Assembly (NCBI GenBank): GCA_964475135.1
Contig: CAYYWL010000005.1
Coordinates: 8,265-72,264 of the forward strand
DNA length: 64,000 nt
Direction of reading: 5' to 3'
From: TMED14 sp964475135
GTDB taxonomy: Bacteria > Bacteroidota > Bacteroidia > Flavobacteriales > Schleiferiaceae
Positions 9,668-17,286 of this stretch are shown here, piece by piece (the stretch's first letter is position 1; every line of letters starts with the position of its first letter). The position numbers and the translations under genes are program-made. The notes beneath the pieces were generated by a model, which was not told the DNA's origin, did not search any database, and saw only the letters and a program-made list of their open reading frames with translations.

Positions 9668-9675
9668 CAAAAGTA
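9668..9675 (-). promoter_or_regulatory. -7 promoter box for alaS
   Basis: Read on the minus strand this is TACTTTTG, an exact TAnnTTTG match 30 bases before the alaS ATG. Its last base overlaps the first base of the divergent peptidase gene, so the two promoters face each other across seven bases. Confidence 0.6.
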
Positions 9676-10652
9676 TGCGCCGCGCCAAGTACATCTACGA
9701 CCCGTTGACCCTCGCCTACCACAAGGTTGAGCGTACCTGGAAGCACCTGCTGCGAGACACCTCATTGTTCCTGCTGGGCTCGATGCTTATGGGGCTCATT
9801 TTCTTTTTCGGAATCCAGTACTTCGTGGACTCTCCAGAAGAAAAAGCGCTGAAACGCCAACTTGAAATTTCTGAAGAAACCTACCGCGAACTCGAAGAAC
9901 AAATCCAAGAATTAGGCGCAGTCACTGCGGAACTCGAGCGCCGCGACAACGAAGTCTACCGTGTCATTTTGGAATCGGAACCACCCGCATCGTGGGTGCG
10001 CCAGGGCGGGCTACCTGTGGATGCCGACCGCTACGAGAAAATTCGGGGCCTTTCAAACGAAACCCTACTCGAACGCAGTTTGCGTAAGGTAGACGATCTG
10101 AAAAAACGACTTGCCGTGCATTCTGCAAGCCTCGACGAAGTGGCCGAACTCGCCCAGCGCAAGGGTGAAATCCTCAAAGCACTACCTGCCATTCGCCCCG
10201 TAAAAGACCAACCCAGCATTCGCTTCTCATCAGGCTTTGGGTACCGGATCGACCCGATTTTCAAAGTCAGCAAGCTCCACCAGGGCGTGGACTTCTCTGC
10301 CAAGCAGGGCACGCCTATTTATGCGACGGCAGATGGCGTGGTCGTTTCCAATGAACTCTACGGCGGAAGGGGCTACGGCAAGCACCTGACAATCAGCCAC
10401 GGATACGGCTACCACACACTGTACGCCCACATGAGCCGAGTGGTTCGTCGTCAAGGTCAGCGAGTGAAGCGCGGGGATCTTATCGGCTACATCGGAAACA
10501 CCGGCAAATCCACCGGCCCCCACCTGCACTACGAGGTCATCTACCGCGGGCGCCGTGTGAACCCCATCAATTTCTTTTTCAACGACTTGACACCTGCTGA
10601 GTACAACAAACTGCTCGAACAAGCCGCTGCCAACAACCAATCGTTCGACTAA
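9675..10652 (+). CDS. M23-family (LytM) murein peptidase, membrane-anchored
   Basis: A 325-residue peptidoglycan endopeptidase-type protein. The ATG at 9675 lies directly behind the promoter box. One transmembrane helix (about residues 32-52, LFLLGSMLMGLIFFFGIQYF) is followed by a coiled coil rich in Glu, Arg and Lys (about 55-165). A C-terminal LytM domain has both zinc motifs, HQGVDF (HxxxD) and HLHYE (HxH). With all metal ligands present it is probably an active D,D-endopeptidase rather than an EnvC/NlpD-type activator. It heads an operon with merR, lemA and two TPM genes, opposite alaS. This order is common in Flavobacteriia. The next gene overlaps its stop codon by one base. Confidence 0.9.
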   Translation: MRRAKYIYDPLTLAYHKVERTWKHLLRDTSLFLLGSMLMGLIFFFGIQYFVDSPEEKALKRQLEISEETYRELEEQIQELGAVTAELERRDNEVYRVILESEPPASWVRQGGLPVDADRYEKIRGLSNETLLERSLRKVDDLKKRLAVHSASLDEVAELAQRKGEILKALPAIRPVKDQPSIRFSSGFGYRIDPIFKVSKLHQGVDFSAKQGTPIYATADGVVVSNELYGGRGYGKHLTISHGYGYHTLYAHMSRVVRRQGQRVKRGDLIGYIGNTGKSTGPHLHYEVIYRGRRVNPINFFFNDLTPAEYNKLLEQAAANNQSFD

Positions 10653-10993
10653 TGATTCCGATAGAATTCACCAAGCGCTACTACAGCATCGGCGAAGCTG
10701 CCGCCATCTTTGAACTCAACACCTCTGCGTTGCGGTTTTGGGAAAAAGAGTTTCCGGAACTAAAGCCCAAAAAATCCGAGGCCGGTGCACGTAAGTACAG
10801 TACCAAGGATATGGAGCTGCTGCGAAAAATCCACTTCTTGGTCAAAGAAAAGGGATTCACGTTAGAAGGCGCACGCCAAAAACTAAAGCATGCCCCCGAG
10901 GACTCTGTAAATACTGAGGACTTGGTACGGCGTTTGCAGAATGTGAAAGCCGAACTTGACCAACTGGCAAAAACGATTAAAACCTTACCATGA
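10652..10993 (+). CDS. MerR-family transcriptional regulator
   Basis: A 113-residue MerR-type DNA-binding protein. The N-terminal winged helix-turn-helix is clear: KRYYSIGEAAAIFELNTSAL, then RFWEKEFPELKPKK and ARKYSTKDMELLRKI. A short dimerisation helix follows. There is no C-terminal effector domain and no Cys, so it is not a metal or redox sensor of the usual kind. It overlaps the M23 gene stop by one base and the lemA start by four, so it is translated from the same message. Its target and signal are unknown, though control of its own envelope-related operon is a reasonable guess. Confidence 0.88.
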   Translation: MIPIEFTKRYYSIGEAAAIFELNTSALRFWEKEFPELKPKKSEAGARKYSTKDMELLRKIHFLVKEKGFTLEGARQKLKHAPEDSVNTEDLVRRLQNVKAELDQLAKTIKTLP

Positions 10994-11583
10994 ACCGTTC
11001 TACGATCATTCTTCTCTCAATCCTTGGCGGATTTGTCCTCATCCTTCTTTGGGGCGTCGGTGCCTACAACCGCCTCGTCGGTTTGAGCGAAAGCACAGAG
11101 AGCCAATGGGCTAATGTCCAGTCGGCCTACCAGCGCCGCGCGGACCTTATTCCCAACTTGGTTTCGACGGTAAAAGGCTACGCGGATTTTGAAAAGTCTA
11201 CCCTGACCGACGTAATCGAAGCCCGCTCAAAAGCCACATCCGTTCAAATCAGCGCCGATAACCTGACCCCTGAGAAGGTTGCTGAATTTCAAAAGGCCCA
11301 AGGTGAACTCAAGGGTGCTTTAAGCCGCCTCCTTGTTTCAGTCGAGCGCTACCCCGACCTGAAGGCCAACCAAAACTTCTTGGCCCTGCAGTCTCAGCTC
11401 GAAGGAACCGAAAACCGCATCAACGTAGAGCGCGACCGATTCAACGAACAGGTTCGCACCTACAATTCATCGGTCAAGCGCATACCTACCTCACTGGTTG
11501 CTGCCGTGGGTGGATTTGAGGCACGCGGATACTTTGAAGCTGAAGCTGAGGCCCAAGATGCCCCAGAAGTGAGCTTCGAGTAA
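10990..11583 (+). CDS. lemA: LemA family protein
   Basis: A 197-residue LemA protein. One N-terminal transmembrane helix (IILLSILGGFVLILLWGVGAY) with a short N-terminal tail is followed by a helical-bundle domain carrying the family pattern RRADLIPNLVSTVKGYADFE, LKANQNFLALQSQLEGTENR and RDRFNEQVRTYNSSVKRIPT. The biochemical role of LemA proteins is unsettled. They are repeatedly found beside TPM-domain proteins, as here, where the next two genes both encode TPM domains. It overlaps merR by four bases and the next gene by one. Confidence 0.93.
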   Translation: MNRSTIILLSILGGFVLILLWGVGAYNRLVGLSESTESQWANVQSAYQRRADLIPNLVSTVKGYADFEKSTLTDVIEARSKATSVQISADNLTPEKVAEFQKAQGELKGALSRLLVSVERYPDLKANQNFLALQSQLEGTENRINVERDRFNEQVRTYNSSVKRIPTSLVAAVGGFEARGYFEAEAEAQDAPEVSFE

Positions 11584-12008
11584 TGCTGGTTCAACCTCAC
11601 GATGAACAGCGTATCGTAGCTGCCATTGAGGCGGCAGAATTGGTGACATCCGGCGAAGTACGTGTGCACCTGAACGACACATGCTCGGGTGACCCTCTGC
11701 GCGACGCACAAAAGCAGTTTCACAAGCTCGGAATGCACCGCACCGCGGAACGCAACGGCATCCTATTTTTCATTGCCCTTGAAAGCCACAAGTTCGCTGT
11801 AGTGGGCGACTCGGGAATCCACGCAAAAGTGGGCCAGGCATTTTGGGAAGGCATCCGGGACCACATGGTTCCGCAACTCAAAGAGGGCCGTTGGATTGAT
11901 GCGCTCGAACTTGGAATCGCAGAAGCGGGTCGGGCACTCGCTGAACACTTTCCGCACCAAGGCCGCAGCGACCGCGACGAACTCAGCAACGAAGTTTCAC
12001 GCGGATGA
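11583..12008 (+). CDS. TPM-domain protein, short form without membrane anchor
   Basis: A 141-residue protein made almost entirely of one TPM domain (LVQPHDEQRIVAAIEAAELVTSGEVRV..., NGILFFIALESHKFAVVGDSGIHAKV, GIAEAGRALAEHF). No signal peptide or transmembrane helix is evident. TPM domains were first linked to thylakoid acid phosphatases, and members act in photosystem II repair in plants. In Bacteroidota they occur with LemA without a proven activity. It overlaps lemA by one base and the second TPM gene by four, so the pair is tightly coupled. The two proteins may form a hetero-complex, which is an inference. Confidence 0.85.
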   Translation: MLVQPHDEQRIVAAIEAAELVTSGEVRVHLNDTCSGDPLRDAQKQFHKLGMHRTAERNGILFFIALESHKFAVVGDSGIHAKVGQAFWEGIRDHMVPQLKEGRWIDALELGIAEAGRALAEHFPHQGRSDRDELSNEVSRG

Positions 12009-12733
12009 GGCTTCTTATTCTATTTGCACTCGCTGCCTTTAGCCTTCAGGCTCAGCCATGGGAGAAGCCCAGCCCCTCAGAAGGACTGGTCGTGTGGCGC
12101 AACACTGCACCCGTATTCGATGCCGCTGAAGAGGCTCGCCTTGAGGCCGTCCTTCAAGCAATAAACGATTCGACCTCTACCCAAATAGCAGTCCTTTTTG
12201 TCGACCGCGTCAGCGACGACCTCAACTTTGTCGCGGCCCAAACCGGCGAGGATTGGGGCATCGGTCAAGCCGAAACAGACAATGGAATGCTTGTGCTCAT
12301 TGCACTTGAAGACCGAAAGATGGCGATCCAAGTCGGGCGCGGCCTCGAGGCGACGGTCACCGACCTCGAGAGCCACCTACTCATTGAAAACGTGCTAAAG
12401 CCCGCCTTTCGAGAGCAGGCCTATGCCGCCGGAATTGAAGCCGTAGCCACGCAGGTGGCGCAAATGCTATCCGGTCAGTTTGTCGCGGTCGAATCCACCA
12501 AAGAGCACAAGTTCCCGTTTGGACTGATTGCCATTGGCGTACTCATCCTCGTCGCGCTCGCAAAGCGCGGAGGAGGCGGTGGCGGAGGCCACCGGGGTAT
12601 GTGGTACGGTCCGATGGGTGGCTTCCCGGTCGGTGGCGGTTTTGGTGGCCGCGGAGGCGGTTTCGGCGGAGGCGGATTTGGTGGCTTTGGCGGCGGAAGT
12701 TTCGGCGGCGGCGGCGCCAGCGGTTCGTGGTAA
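12005..12733 (+). CDS. TPM-domain membrane protein with glycine-rich tail
   Basis: A 242-residue YgcG-like protein with a signal peptide (RLLILFALAAFSLQA), a TPM domain (about 30-155: LVVWRNTAPVFDAAEEARLE, STQIAVLFVD, DNGMLVLIALEDRKMAIQVG), a transmembrane helix (about 170-185, FGLIAIGVLILVALA) and a Gly-rich C-terminal tail of about 50 residues dominated by GGG and GGF units, ending GGASGSW. This architecture is standard for bacterial TPM partners of LemA. The domain should face the periplasm and the Gly-rich tail the cytoplasm. The antisense Pro-rich open frame over the tail is only its complement. It probably shares the M23-merR-lemA message. Confidence 0.88.
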   Translation: MRLLILFALAAFSLQAQPWEKPSPSEGLVVWRNTAPVFDAAEEARLEAVLQAINDSTSTQIAVLFVDRVSDDLNFVAAQTGEDWGIGQAETDNGMLVLIALEDRKMAIQVGRGLEATVTDLESHLLIENVLKPAFREQAYAAGIEAVATQVAQMLSGQFVAVESTKEHKFPFGLIAIGVLILVALAKRGGGGGGGHRGMWYGPMGGFPVGGGFGGRGGGFGGGGFGGFGGGSFGGGGASGSW

Positions 12734-12751
12734 TTTGCGACCTTTGCCCTT

Positions 12752-13111
12752 ATGAACGTACTTCGCCCCATTCGAATCGGAGTCCTTGCCGGACTCATCA
12801 TCCTCTTTGCCAGTTGCGGTTCACCGAAATTTAGCCTCGGAACCGACACCCAAGGCACTGTCATCACAGTGCAGAAACCCGTCCAGCAGCAGCTGAGCAT
12901 TCATTCCATTCAAGTTGAATCGAGCGGAACCTGGACGAGCCCTGCCTTTCAAGTGAAGTATGCTGAGCGCAATGAAGTCGTCCTCGGAACCAAAGGTGAG
13001 TCCGCCCTTCGCGTGACTGTGCCTGGTACCAAAGACGCCACTGCAGCACAGGTCACCTTTCGCACCGCGCCAGGAAAGCCCTTGAAGACCAAGCTGGTCA
13101 AAGCCAAGTAA
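12752..13111 (+). CDS. Small predicted lipoprotein of unknown function
   Basis: A 119-residue protein with a type II signal peptide and lipobox LFASC (Cys22), then about 97 mostly beta-predicted polar residues with many Thr, Val and Lys, ending LKTKLVKAK. No family was recognised. It lies 18 bases after the second TPM gene and three bases before queD, and could belong to either unit. The upstream 18 bases contain AATTTGC and CCTTTGCC but no clean promoter box. Confidence 0.65.
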   Translation: MNVLRPIRIGVLAGLIILFASCGSPKFSLGTDTQGTVITVQKPVQQQLSIHSIQVESSGTWTSPAFQVKYAERNEVVLGTKGESALRVTVPGTKDATAAQVTFRTAPGKPLKTKLVKAK

Positions 13112-13114
13112 GCC

Positions 13115-13528
13115 ATGGTGTACATTCAACGCCGCGAGGTGTTCAGTGCGGCCCACCGCCTGTACAACGATGCGCTTAGCACTGAAGAAAATGAGCGCCT
13201 TTTTGGCAAGTGTTCGTGGAACTACGGGCACGGCCACAATTTTGAGGTTTGGGTTACCGTCAAAGGCCAGGTCAATCCCGAAACGGGCTTTGTCATGAAT
13301 TTGGTCGACCTCAAGGCCCTTATGATGAAGTACGTAATCGAGCCCCTCGACCATAAGCACTTGAATCACGACGCGACGTTTATGCTCGGAATTCTTCCGT
13401 CGACCGAAAACCTTTCGATTGAAATCTGGAAGCAACTCACCGAGCCCGTCACCAAGTTCGGGGCGCAGCTGCACTGTGTCCGAGTGGTCGAAACCGAGAA
13501 CAACGCCGTAGAGTACTACGGGGAGTAA
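13115..13528 (+). CDS. queD: 6-carboxy-5,6,7,8-tetrahydropterin synthase / 6-pyruvoyl-tetrahydropterin synthase family
   Basis: A 137-residue PTPS-fold enzyme that should convert dihydroneopterin triphosphate to 6-carboxytetrahydropterin, an early step to 7-deazaguanine and queuosine. Zinc ligands are visible: His in FSAAHRL and the GHGH pair in NYGHGHNF, with the nearby catalytic-type Cys in FGKCSW. A second signature, PLDHKHLNHD, follows, with STENLSIEIW and RVVETENNAVEY near the C-terminus. A later queuosine enzyme, queG, lies at 49 kb in this window. Assignment to QueD rather than a pterin-metabolism PTPS rests on family frequency in bacteria. Confidence 0.86.
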   Translation: MVYIQRREVFSAAHRLYNDALSTEENERLFGKCSWNYGHGHNFEVWVTVKGQVNPETGFVMNLVDLKALMMKYVIEPLDHKHLNHDATFMLGILPSTENLSIEIWKQLTEPVTKFGAQLHCVRVVETENNAVEYYGE

Positions 13529-13533
13529 ACTTT

Positions 13534-13560
13534 TGGCCCAACCGGCCGTTTTTAATTTTT
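13534..13560 (+). terminator. Weak terminator-like hairpin after queD
   Basis: TGGCC and GGCCG (13534-13538 and 13544-13548) can pair around CAACC and are followed by a T-rich run. The stem is only five pairs, and the same T-rich run contains the fabD -7-like box TAATTTTT (13553-13560, one mismatch, three bases before the ATG). Confidence 0.3.
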
Positions 13561-13563
13561 AGC

Positions 13564-14433
13564 ATGAAAAAAGCCTACGTTTTCCCGGGCCAAGGGGCCC
13601 AAGCACCCGGAATGGGGCAGGATTTGTTCGAAACGCACCGCGCTATGTTTGAACAGGCCGATGCGGTTCTTGGGTTCGGACTAACCGAACTAATGTTCAA
13701 CGGCAGCATGGAGGACCTCACGCAAACGAAAGTGACGCAGCCCGCCATTTTTGTACACAGCGTAATCAAGGCCGCGTCCCTCAGCACCGAGTTCCAGCCC
13801 GACATGGTAGCAGGCCACTCCCTCGGAGAATTCTCTGCCCTCGTCGCCGCCGGAGCCCTCAAGTTTGAGGACGGCCTTCGCCTTGTTGCCGAGCGCGCCC
13901 TTGCCATGCAGGACGCCTGCGATGCCGAGCCCTCGACGATGGCCGCCATTCTTGGACTAAGCGACGAGCAAGTCGAGCAGATTTGTGCAGAGACCCCTGG
14001 CGTGGTGGTTCCCGCGAACTACAATTCACCCGGCCAATTGGTGATCAGTGGCGCGCGCGCCGCGGTCGAAGCCGCGTGCGCTGCATGCAGCGCGGCCGGC
14101 GCCAAGCGGGCCCTGATTCTGCCGGTCGGAGGCGCATTCCACAGCCCGCTCATGGAGCCAGCCCGCGCGCGCCTCGCAGGGGCGCTTGATTCCGTTTCGA
14201 TTCAAGCCCCACGCTGCCCCATCTACCAAAACGTAGTGGCTGCTCCGGTCAGCGATCCCGAAGCCATCCGCGCCAACCTCAAGGCCCAGCTCACCGGATC
14301 AGTCCGCTGGACCCAGTCGGTGCTCGCCATGGTCCACGACGGAGCCACCAACTTCTACGAAGTCGGACCCGGCAAGGCCCTGCAGGGCATGATCAAAAAA
14401 ATCGCTCCCGAAGTAGAAGCGGTCAGCGCCTAA
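13564..14433 (+). CDS. fabD: Malonyl-CoA:ACP transacylase
   Basis: FabD loads malonyl groups from CoA onto acyl carrier protein for fatty acid synthesis. The protein has 289 residues, slightly short but complete. Visible features are FPGQGAQAPGMG at the N-terminus, the nucleophile Ser86 in GHSLGEFSAL, the conserved Arg in LVAERALAMQ, the catalytic His in FHSPLMEPA, and a C-terminal QNVVAAPVSDPEAIRANL with GPGKALQGM. It starts three bases after a TAATTTTT box. A repeat-filled spacer of 204 bases separates it from mvaD, so it is probably a single-gene unit. Confidence 0.97.
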   Translation: MKKAYVFPGQGAQAPGMGQDLFETHRAMFEQADAVLGFGLTELMFNGSMEDLTQTKVTQPAIFVHSVIKAASLSTEFQPDMVAGHSLGEFSALVAAGALKFEDGLRLVAERALAMQDACDAEPSTMAAILGLSDEQVEQICAETPGVVVPANYNSPGQLVISGARAAVEAACAACSAAGAKRALILPVGGAFHSPLMEPARARLAGALDSVSIQAPRCPIYQNVVAAPVSDPEAIRANLKAQLTGSVRWTQSVLAMVHDGATNFYEVGPGKALQGMIKKIAPEVEAVSA

Positions 14434-14637
14434 TCAGTTACTAGCTATTAGCTGTTAGCTACTGGCTATTTGCTTATCGTGCAAAGCAAACGAGCTAATC
14501 TCAACCAAAAGCCAACAAGCAAGTAACCAGAAACCAGCAACCAACGAGCCAACGAGCTAACCTCGCCAAAAGCCAGTAACCAGTAGCCAACGAGCTAACC
14601 TCGCCAACCTCGCTAACCTTGCCAACAAGCCAATTAG
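14434..14637. repeat. Repeat-rich, self-complementary intergenic spacer between fabD and mvaD
   Basis: The largest gene-free stretch in the window is built from a few short words. Its left third repeats TAGCT/TTAGCT/GGCTA, and its right two thirds repeat the complements AGCTAA, GCCAA, AACCAG and AGTAACC. A 22-base unit occurs twice without mismatch, at 14548-14569 and 14586-14607, 38 bases apart. The segment 14448-14464 is an imperfect inverted repeat of 14581-14598 (one substitution, one insertion). A central hairpin has arms TTTGCTT (14469-14475) and AAGCAAA (14484-14490). No reading frame or tRNA fits. Near its right end TAACCTTG (14613-14620) resembles a -7 box with one mismatch and may serve mvaD. 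Confidence 0.75.
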
Positions 14638-15651
14638 ATGAAATCCTCATTCCGCGCCCCGTCCAACATCGCCCTCGTTAAGTACTGGGGAAAGTACGGC
14701 GTGCAGTTGCCGAGCAACCCATCGATTAGCTTTACACTGGATGCCTGTGCGACAGAGACCACGCTTGAATTGACAGATGCTCCAGGAATCGCCGTGGCGC
14801 TTGACGGGGTTGATACGCCGAGTTTCGTTCCGAAGGTGGCGCAGTTTGTGGACCGAATTGCCGCACGGCACCCTTGGGTAAAGGGCTACGGGTTCCGAGT
14901 GCAGACCCACAACACGTTTCCGCATTCCTCTGGGATTGCAAGTAGTGCGTCAGGAATGAGTGCCCTGGCGCTGTGCATTGTGGACCTTGCGCAGAAGCTG
15001 GGGCATGAAGTAGCCAACCCCATGCAGGAAGCATCGGTGCTCGCGCGCCTGGGTTCAGGTAGTGCATGCCGTTCGGTCTACGGTGGACTTGTAGTTTGGG
15101 GTGAAACGCCTTCAGTTGCGGGCTCGTCTCAGGATTTCGGTGTGGCCTACCCTGATTCGGTGCACGAGGTGTTCCGCAGCTACTGTGATACAGTCGCGCT
15201 CGTAGACGTGGGTCAAAAAGCGGTAAGTAGTACGGCTGGGCACCAGTTGATGGAAAGGCACCCGTTCCGCACGCAGCGCTTTGCGCAGGCACATGACCAC
15301 TTAGCTGCGCTAAAGCCAATTTTGGCTGGTGGTGACCTCGACGCATTCATCGAATTGGTTGAGCTCGAGGCCCTGACCCTGCACGGATTGATGATGTCGA
15401 GCAGTCCAAGCTACATTTTGATGCGGCCAAATACCCTACGCATTATTGAGGCTATTCGCGGGTTCCGCCGAGATTCTGGGGTGCCCATCAGCTTTACGCT
15501 CGACGCGGGCGCCAATGTGCACATCCTCTACCCTGCGGCGTTCGAACAAAAAGCCCTTCAGTTTGTTAAAGATGACGTGAAACCTTGGTGCAAAGACGGT
15601 CGCGTGATTGTGGACCGCGTAGGCCAAGGACCGGTATCTTTGCAGCAATGA
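14638..15651 (+). CDS. mvaD: Diphosphomevalonate decarboxylase
   Basis: MvaD converts mevalonate 5-diphosphate to isopentenyl diphosphate, the last step of the mevalonate pathway. The protein has 337 residues. The N-terminus APSNIALVKYWGKYG is the family signature, followed by the GHMP ATP-binding loop FPHSSGIASSASGMSALAL, and further on GSGSACRSVYGG and SFTLDAGANVHILYP. The ATG at 14638 follows the repeat spacer directly. The stop codon overlaps the mevalonate kinase start by four bases (ATGA). The mevalonate kinase promoter box lies inside its last codons. Confidence 0.96.
   Translation: MKSSFRAPSNIALVKYWGKYGVQLPSNPSISFTLDACATETTLELTDAPGIAVALDGVDTPSFVPKVAQFVDRIAARHPWVKGYGFRVQTHNTFPHSSGIASSASGMSALALCIVDLAQKLGHEVANPMQEASVLARLGSGSACRSVYGGLVVWGETPSVAGSSQDFGVAYPDSVHEVFRSYCDTVALVDVGQKAVSSTAGHQLMERHPFRTQRFAQAHDHLAALKPILAGGDLDAFIELVELEALTLHGLMMSSSPSYILMRPNTLRIIEAIRGFRRDSGVPISFTLDAGANVHILYPAAFEQKALQFVKDDVKPWCKDGRVIVDRVGQGPVSLQQ
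15635..15642 (+). promoter_or_regulatory. Internal -7 box for mevalonate kinase
   Basis: TATCTTTG is an exact TAnnTTTG match inside the last codons of mvaD, five bases before the next ATG. If used, the transcript would be leaderless or nearly so. Confidence 0.5.
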
Positions 15652-16592
15652 ATCTGAGCCCCAAGTACTTCGCCAAAATTCTTCTATTCGGAGAGTACGG
15701 TGTCATCCGCGACGCCATGGCGCTTTCGATTCCGTACACCAGCTACTCTGGAGTCCTTCGTCTTCCCGACGGTGAAGCGAGTTTTGATCAGCGCGAATCC
15801 AACGCTTCGCTGAACCGGTTTACCGCATACCTTGAAGAGCTTCACGCGTTAGGCGACCTCGCTGCAGACTTAGACTTGCGCGCACTTCGTGCCGACCTCG
15901 ACCGCGGACTCTACTTTGACTCGAGCATTCCGCAAGGATATGGTGTAGGTTCATCCGGAGCCATGGTAGCGGCACTGTACGCCCGGTACGCTCGGAATCC
16001 ATTGCCCCTTGATGAGGCAAACGAACCAGAGAAGCTCATGGCACTTAAGGCCGAAATGGCCCAGATGGAGTGCTACTTTCACGGCAAGAGTTCAGGTATG
16101 GACCCCACGATTTGCTACCTCCAGCTACCGCTGCTGGTGCGCTCGTCTGAAGACTTGGGGACTGTTTCGATGCCGAGCCTTCCGACTGACGGCCGTGGCG
16201 GAATTTTCTTACTGAACTCGGGGTCCCCCGGAGAAACCCAGCCCATGGTGCAAATTTTCATGGACAAGCTCAAAGAGGAAGGCTTTCGCCGCTTGATGAC
16301 CGACCAGTTCAAAAAGTACAACGACGCCTGTGTATCGGCCTTTTTGGATGGAAAAACAGACGTACTCCTTCGCGAACTCAAGAAGCTTAGCGGTCTTGTG
16401 CTTGAGAATTTTGGCCCGATGATTCCGAATGACTACCACAACTTGTGGCAGAAGGGAATTGACACCAACGCCTACTACCTCAAGCTGTGTGGCTCAGGCG
16501 GCGGCGGGTACATTTTGGGCTTTGCTCCGGATCTTGAGCACGCTAAGGCGGAACTCGATCCGCACCGAATGGACGTCGTCCTTCGCTTTTAA
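15648..16592 (+). CDS. Mevalonate kinase (GHMP kinase family)
   Basis: A 314-residue GHMP kinase. SPKYFAKILLFGEYGVIRDA is the typical mevalonate-kinase N-terminus, IPQGYGVGSSGAMVAALYAR is the ATP-binding loop, and FHGKSSGMDPTICYLQLPLL and KLCGSGGGGYILGF are the third and C-terminal motifs. It should phosphorylate mevalonate, although a phosphomevalonate-type GHMP kinase is not excluded. The adjacent mvaD supports the pathway. The start at 15648 overlaps the mvaD stop and follows the TATCTTTG box. Frame-open sequence upstream of it lies within mvaD and is not likely to be translated. Confidence 0.88.
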   Translation: MNLSPKYFAKILLFGEYGVIRDAMALSIPYTSYSGVLRLPDGEASFDQRESNASLNRFTAYLEELHALGDLAADLDLRALRADLDRGLYFDSSIPQGYGVGSSGAMVAALYARYARNPLPLDEANEPEKLMALKAEMAQMECYFHGKSSGMDPTICYLQLPLLVRSSEDLGTVSMPSLPTDGRGGIFLLNSGSPGETQPMVQIFMDKLKEEGFRRLMTDQFKKYNDACVSAFLDGKTDVLLRELKKLSGLVLENFGPMIPNDYHNLWQKGIDTNAYYLKLCGSGGGGYILGFAPDLEHAKAELDPHRMDVVLRF

Positions 16593-16602
16593 GCGAACGG
16601 AT

Positions 16603-17280
16603 ATGCGGCGCCGAACCAAAATTCTGCTTCGCCTTACGGCATTTCTCAGCCTCGTTCGCTGGACCCACATTTTGTTTTTGACCGTGGCTCAGGTGCTCGC
16701 AGCTCTGACGCTGCTGCACGGACTCGAACCTACGCCTTGGCTCACCCTGGCAGGCGCGATTGCGACTACGGCACTCATTGTGGCAGGGGGTTCGCTCTTC
16801 AACAGTTTTTACGATTTAGAACGCGACCTGATTGAGCGTCCCTGGCAGACACTACTCGAGCGCCCTGTAGCCCGCAAGTACGGAATGCAGTTAGCGTTCA
16901 GTTTTTATGCTGCAGGACTCATCACCTCGCTGCTCACCCTTGATTTAGCCGTTGCCCTATGCTACTGGCTTTTTGCACTCGTCGTGTTTTTGTACTCCCA
17001 CAAGCGAATGGGTTTTGGTGTGGCCGGAGCACTACTTGCCAGCTTATTGGCTTTTGGTCCGCTGCTCTTGCTCGCGGGTGCGCTTCACCCTGGTTCTTGG
17101 CCCGGATTTCTTCGCGGACTCCCCTTAGCTTTAGCCATGATTGCATTAGAATGGCGACGGCAGTGGGAGCGGCGCCAGATTCCGCACCGCAGCGAGCCGC
17201 AGCGAATCCAGCTGAAGCGGCAGCAGTGGATCTATAAATTACTGTTGGCCTTAGCCCTCGGGTTGATACCGTGGATCTAG
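16603..17280 (+). CDS. Short UbiA-like prenyltransferase lacking the second Asp motif
   Basis: A 225-residue membrane protein of the UbiA superfamily, which transfers prenyl chains to aromatic or polar acceptors. The first metal motif is intact, N67-x3-D71-x3-D75 in LFNSFYDLERD, followed by ERPWQTLLERPVARK and LYSHKRMGFGVAG as in family members. Where the second Asp-rich motif (typically ..REIxKDIED..) is expected, it has LEWRRQWERRQIPHRSEP, with no Asp. The C-terminal third is also missing compared with the usual 280-300 residues. It lies ten bases after mevalonate kinase, so a prenyl substrate is plausible, but catalysis is doubtful. It could be a degenerate paralogue. It ends six bases from the convergent surface-protein gene. 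Confidence 0.75.
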   Translation: MRRRTKILLRLTAFLSLVRWTHILFLTVAQVLAALTLLHGLEPTPWLTLAGAIATTALIVAGGSLFNSFYDLERDLIERPWQTLLERPVARKYGMQLAFSFYAAGLITSLLTLDLAVALCYWLFALVVFLYSHKRMGFGVAGALLASLLAFGPLLLLAGALHPGSWPGFLRGLPLALAMIALEWRRQWERRQIPHRSEPQRIQLKRQQWIYKLLLALALGLIPWI

Positions 17281-17286
17281 GCAAGC

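Noticed and set aside
12475..12900. Proline-rich minus-strand frame near the second TPM gene
   Set aside because: It is the complement of the glycine-rich tail (Gly codons read as Pro) and has no independent support.
14434..14637. Possible CRISPR array between fabD and mvaD
   Set aside because: There is only one exact 22-base repeat pair at 38-base spacing, the intervening sequence is made of the same words rather than unique spacers, and no cas genes are present.
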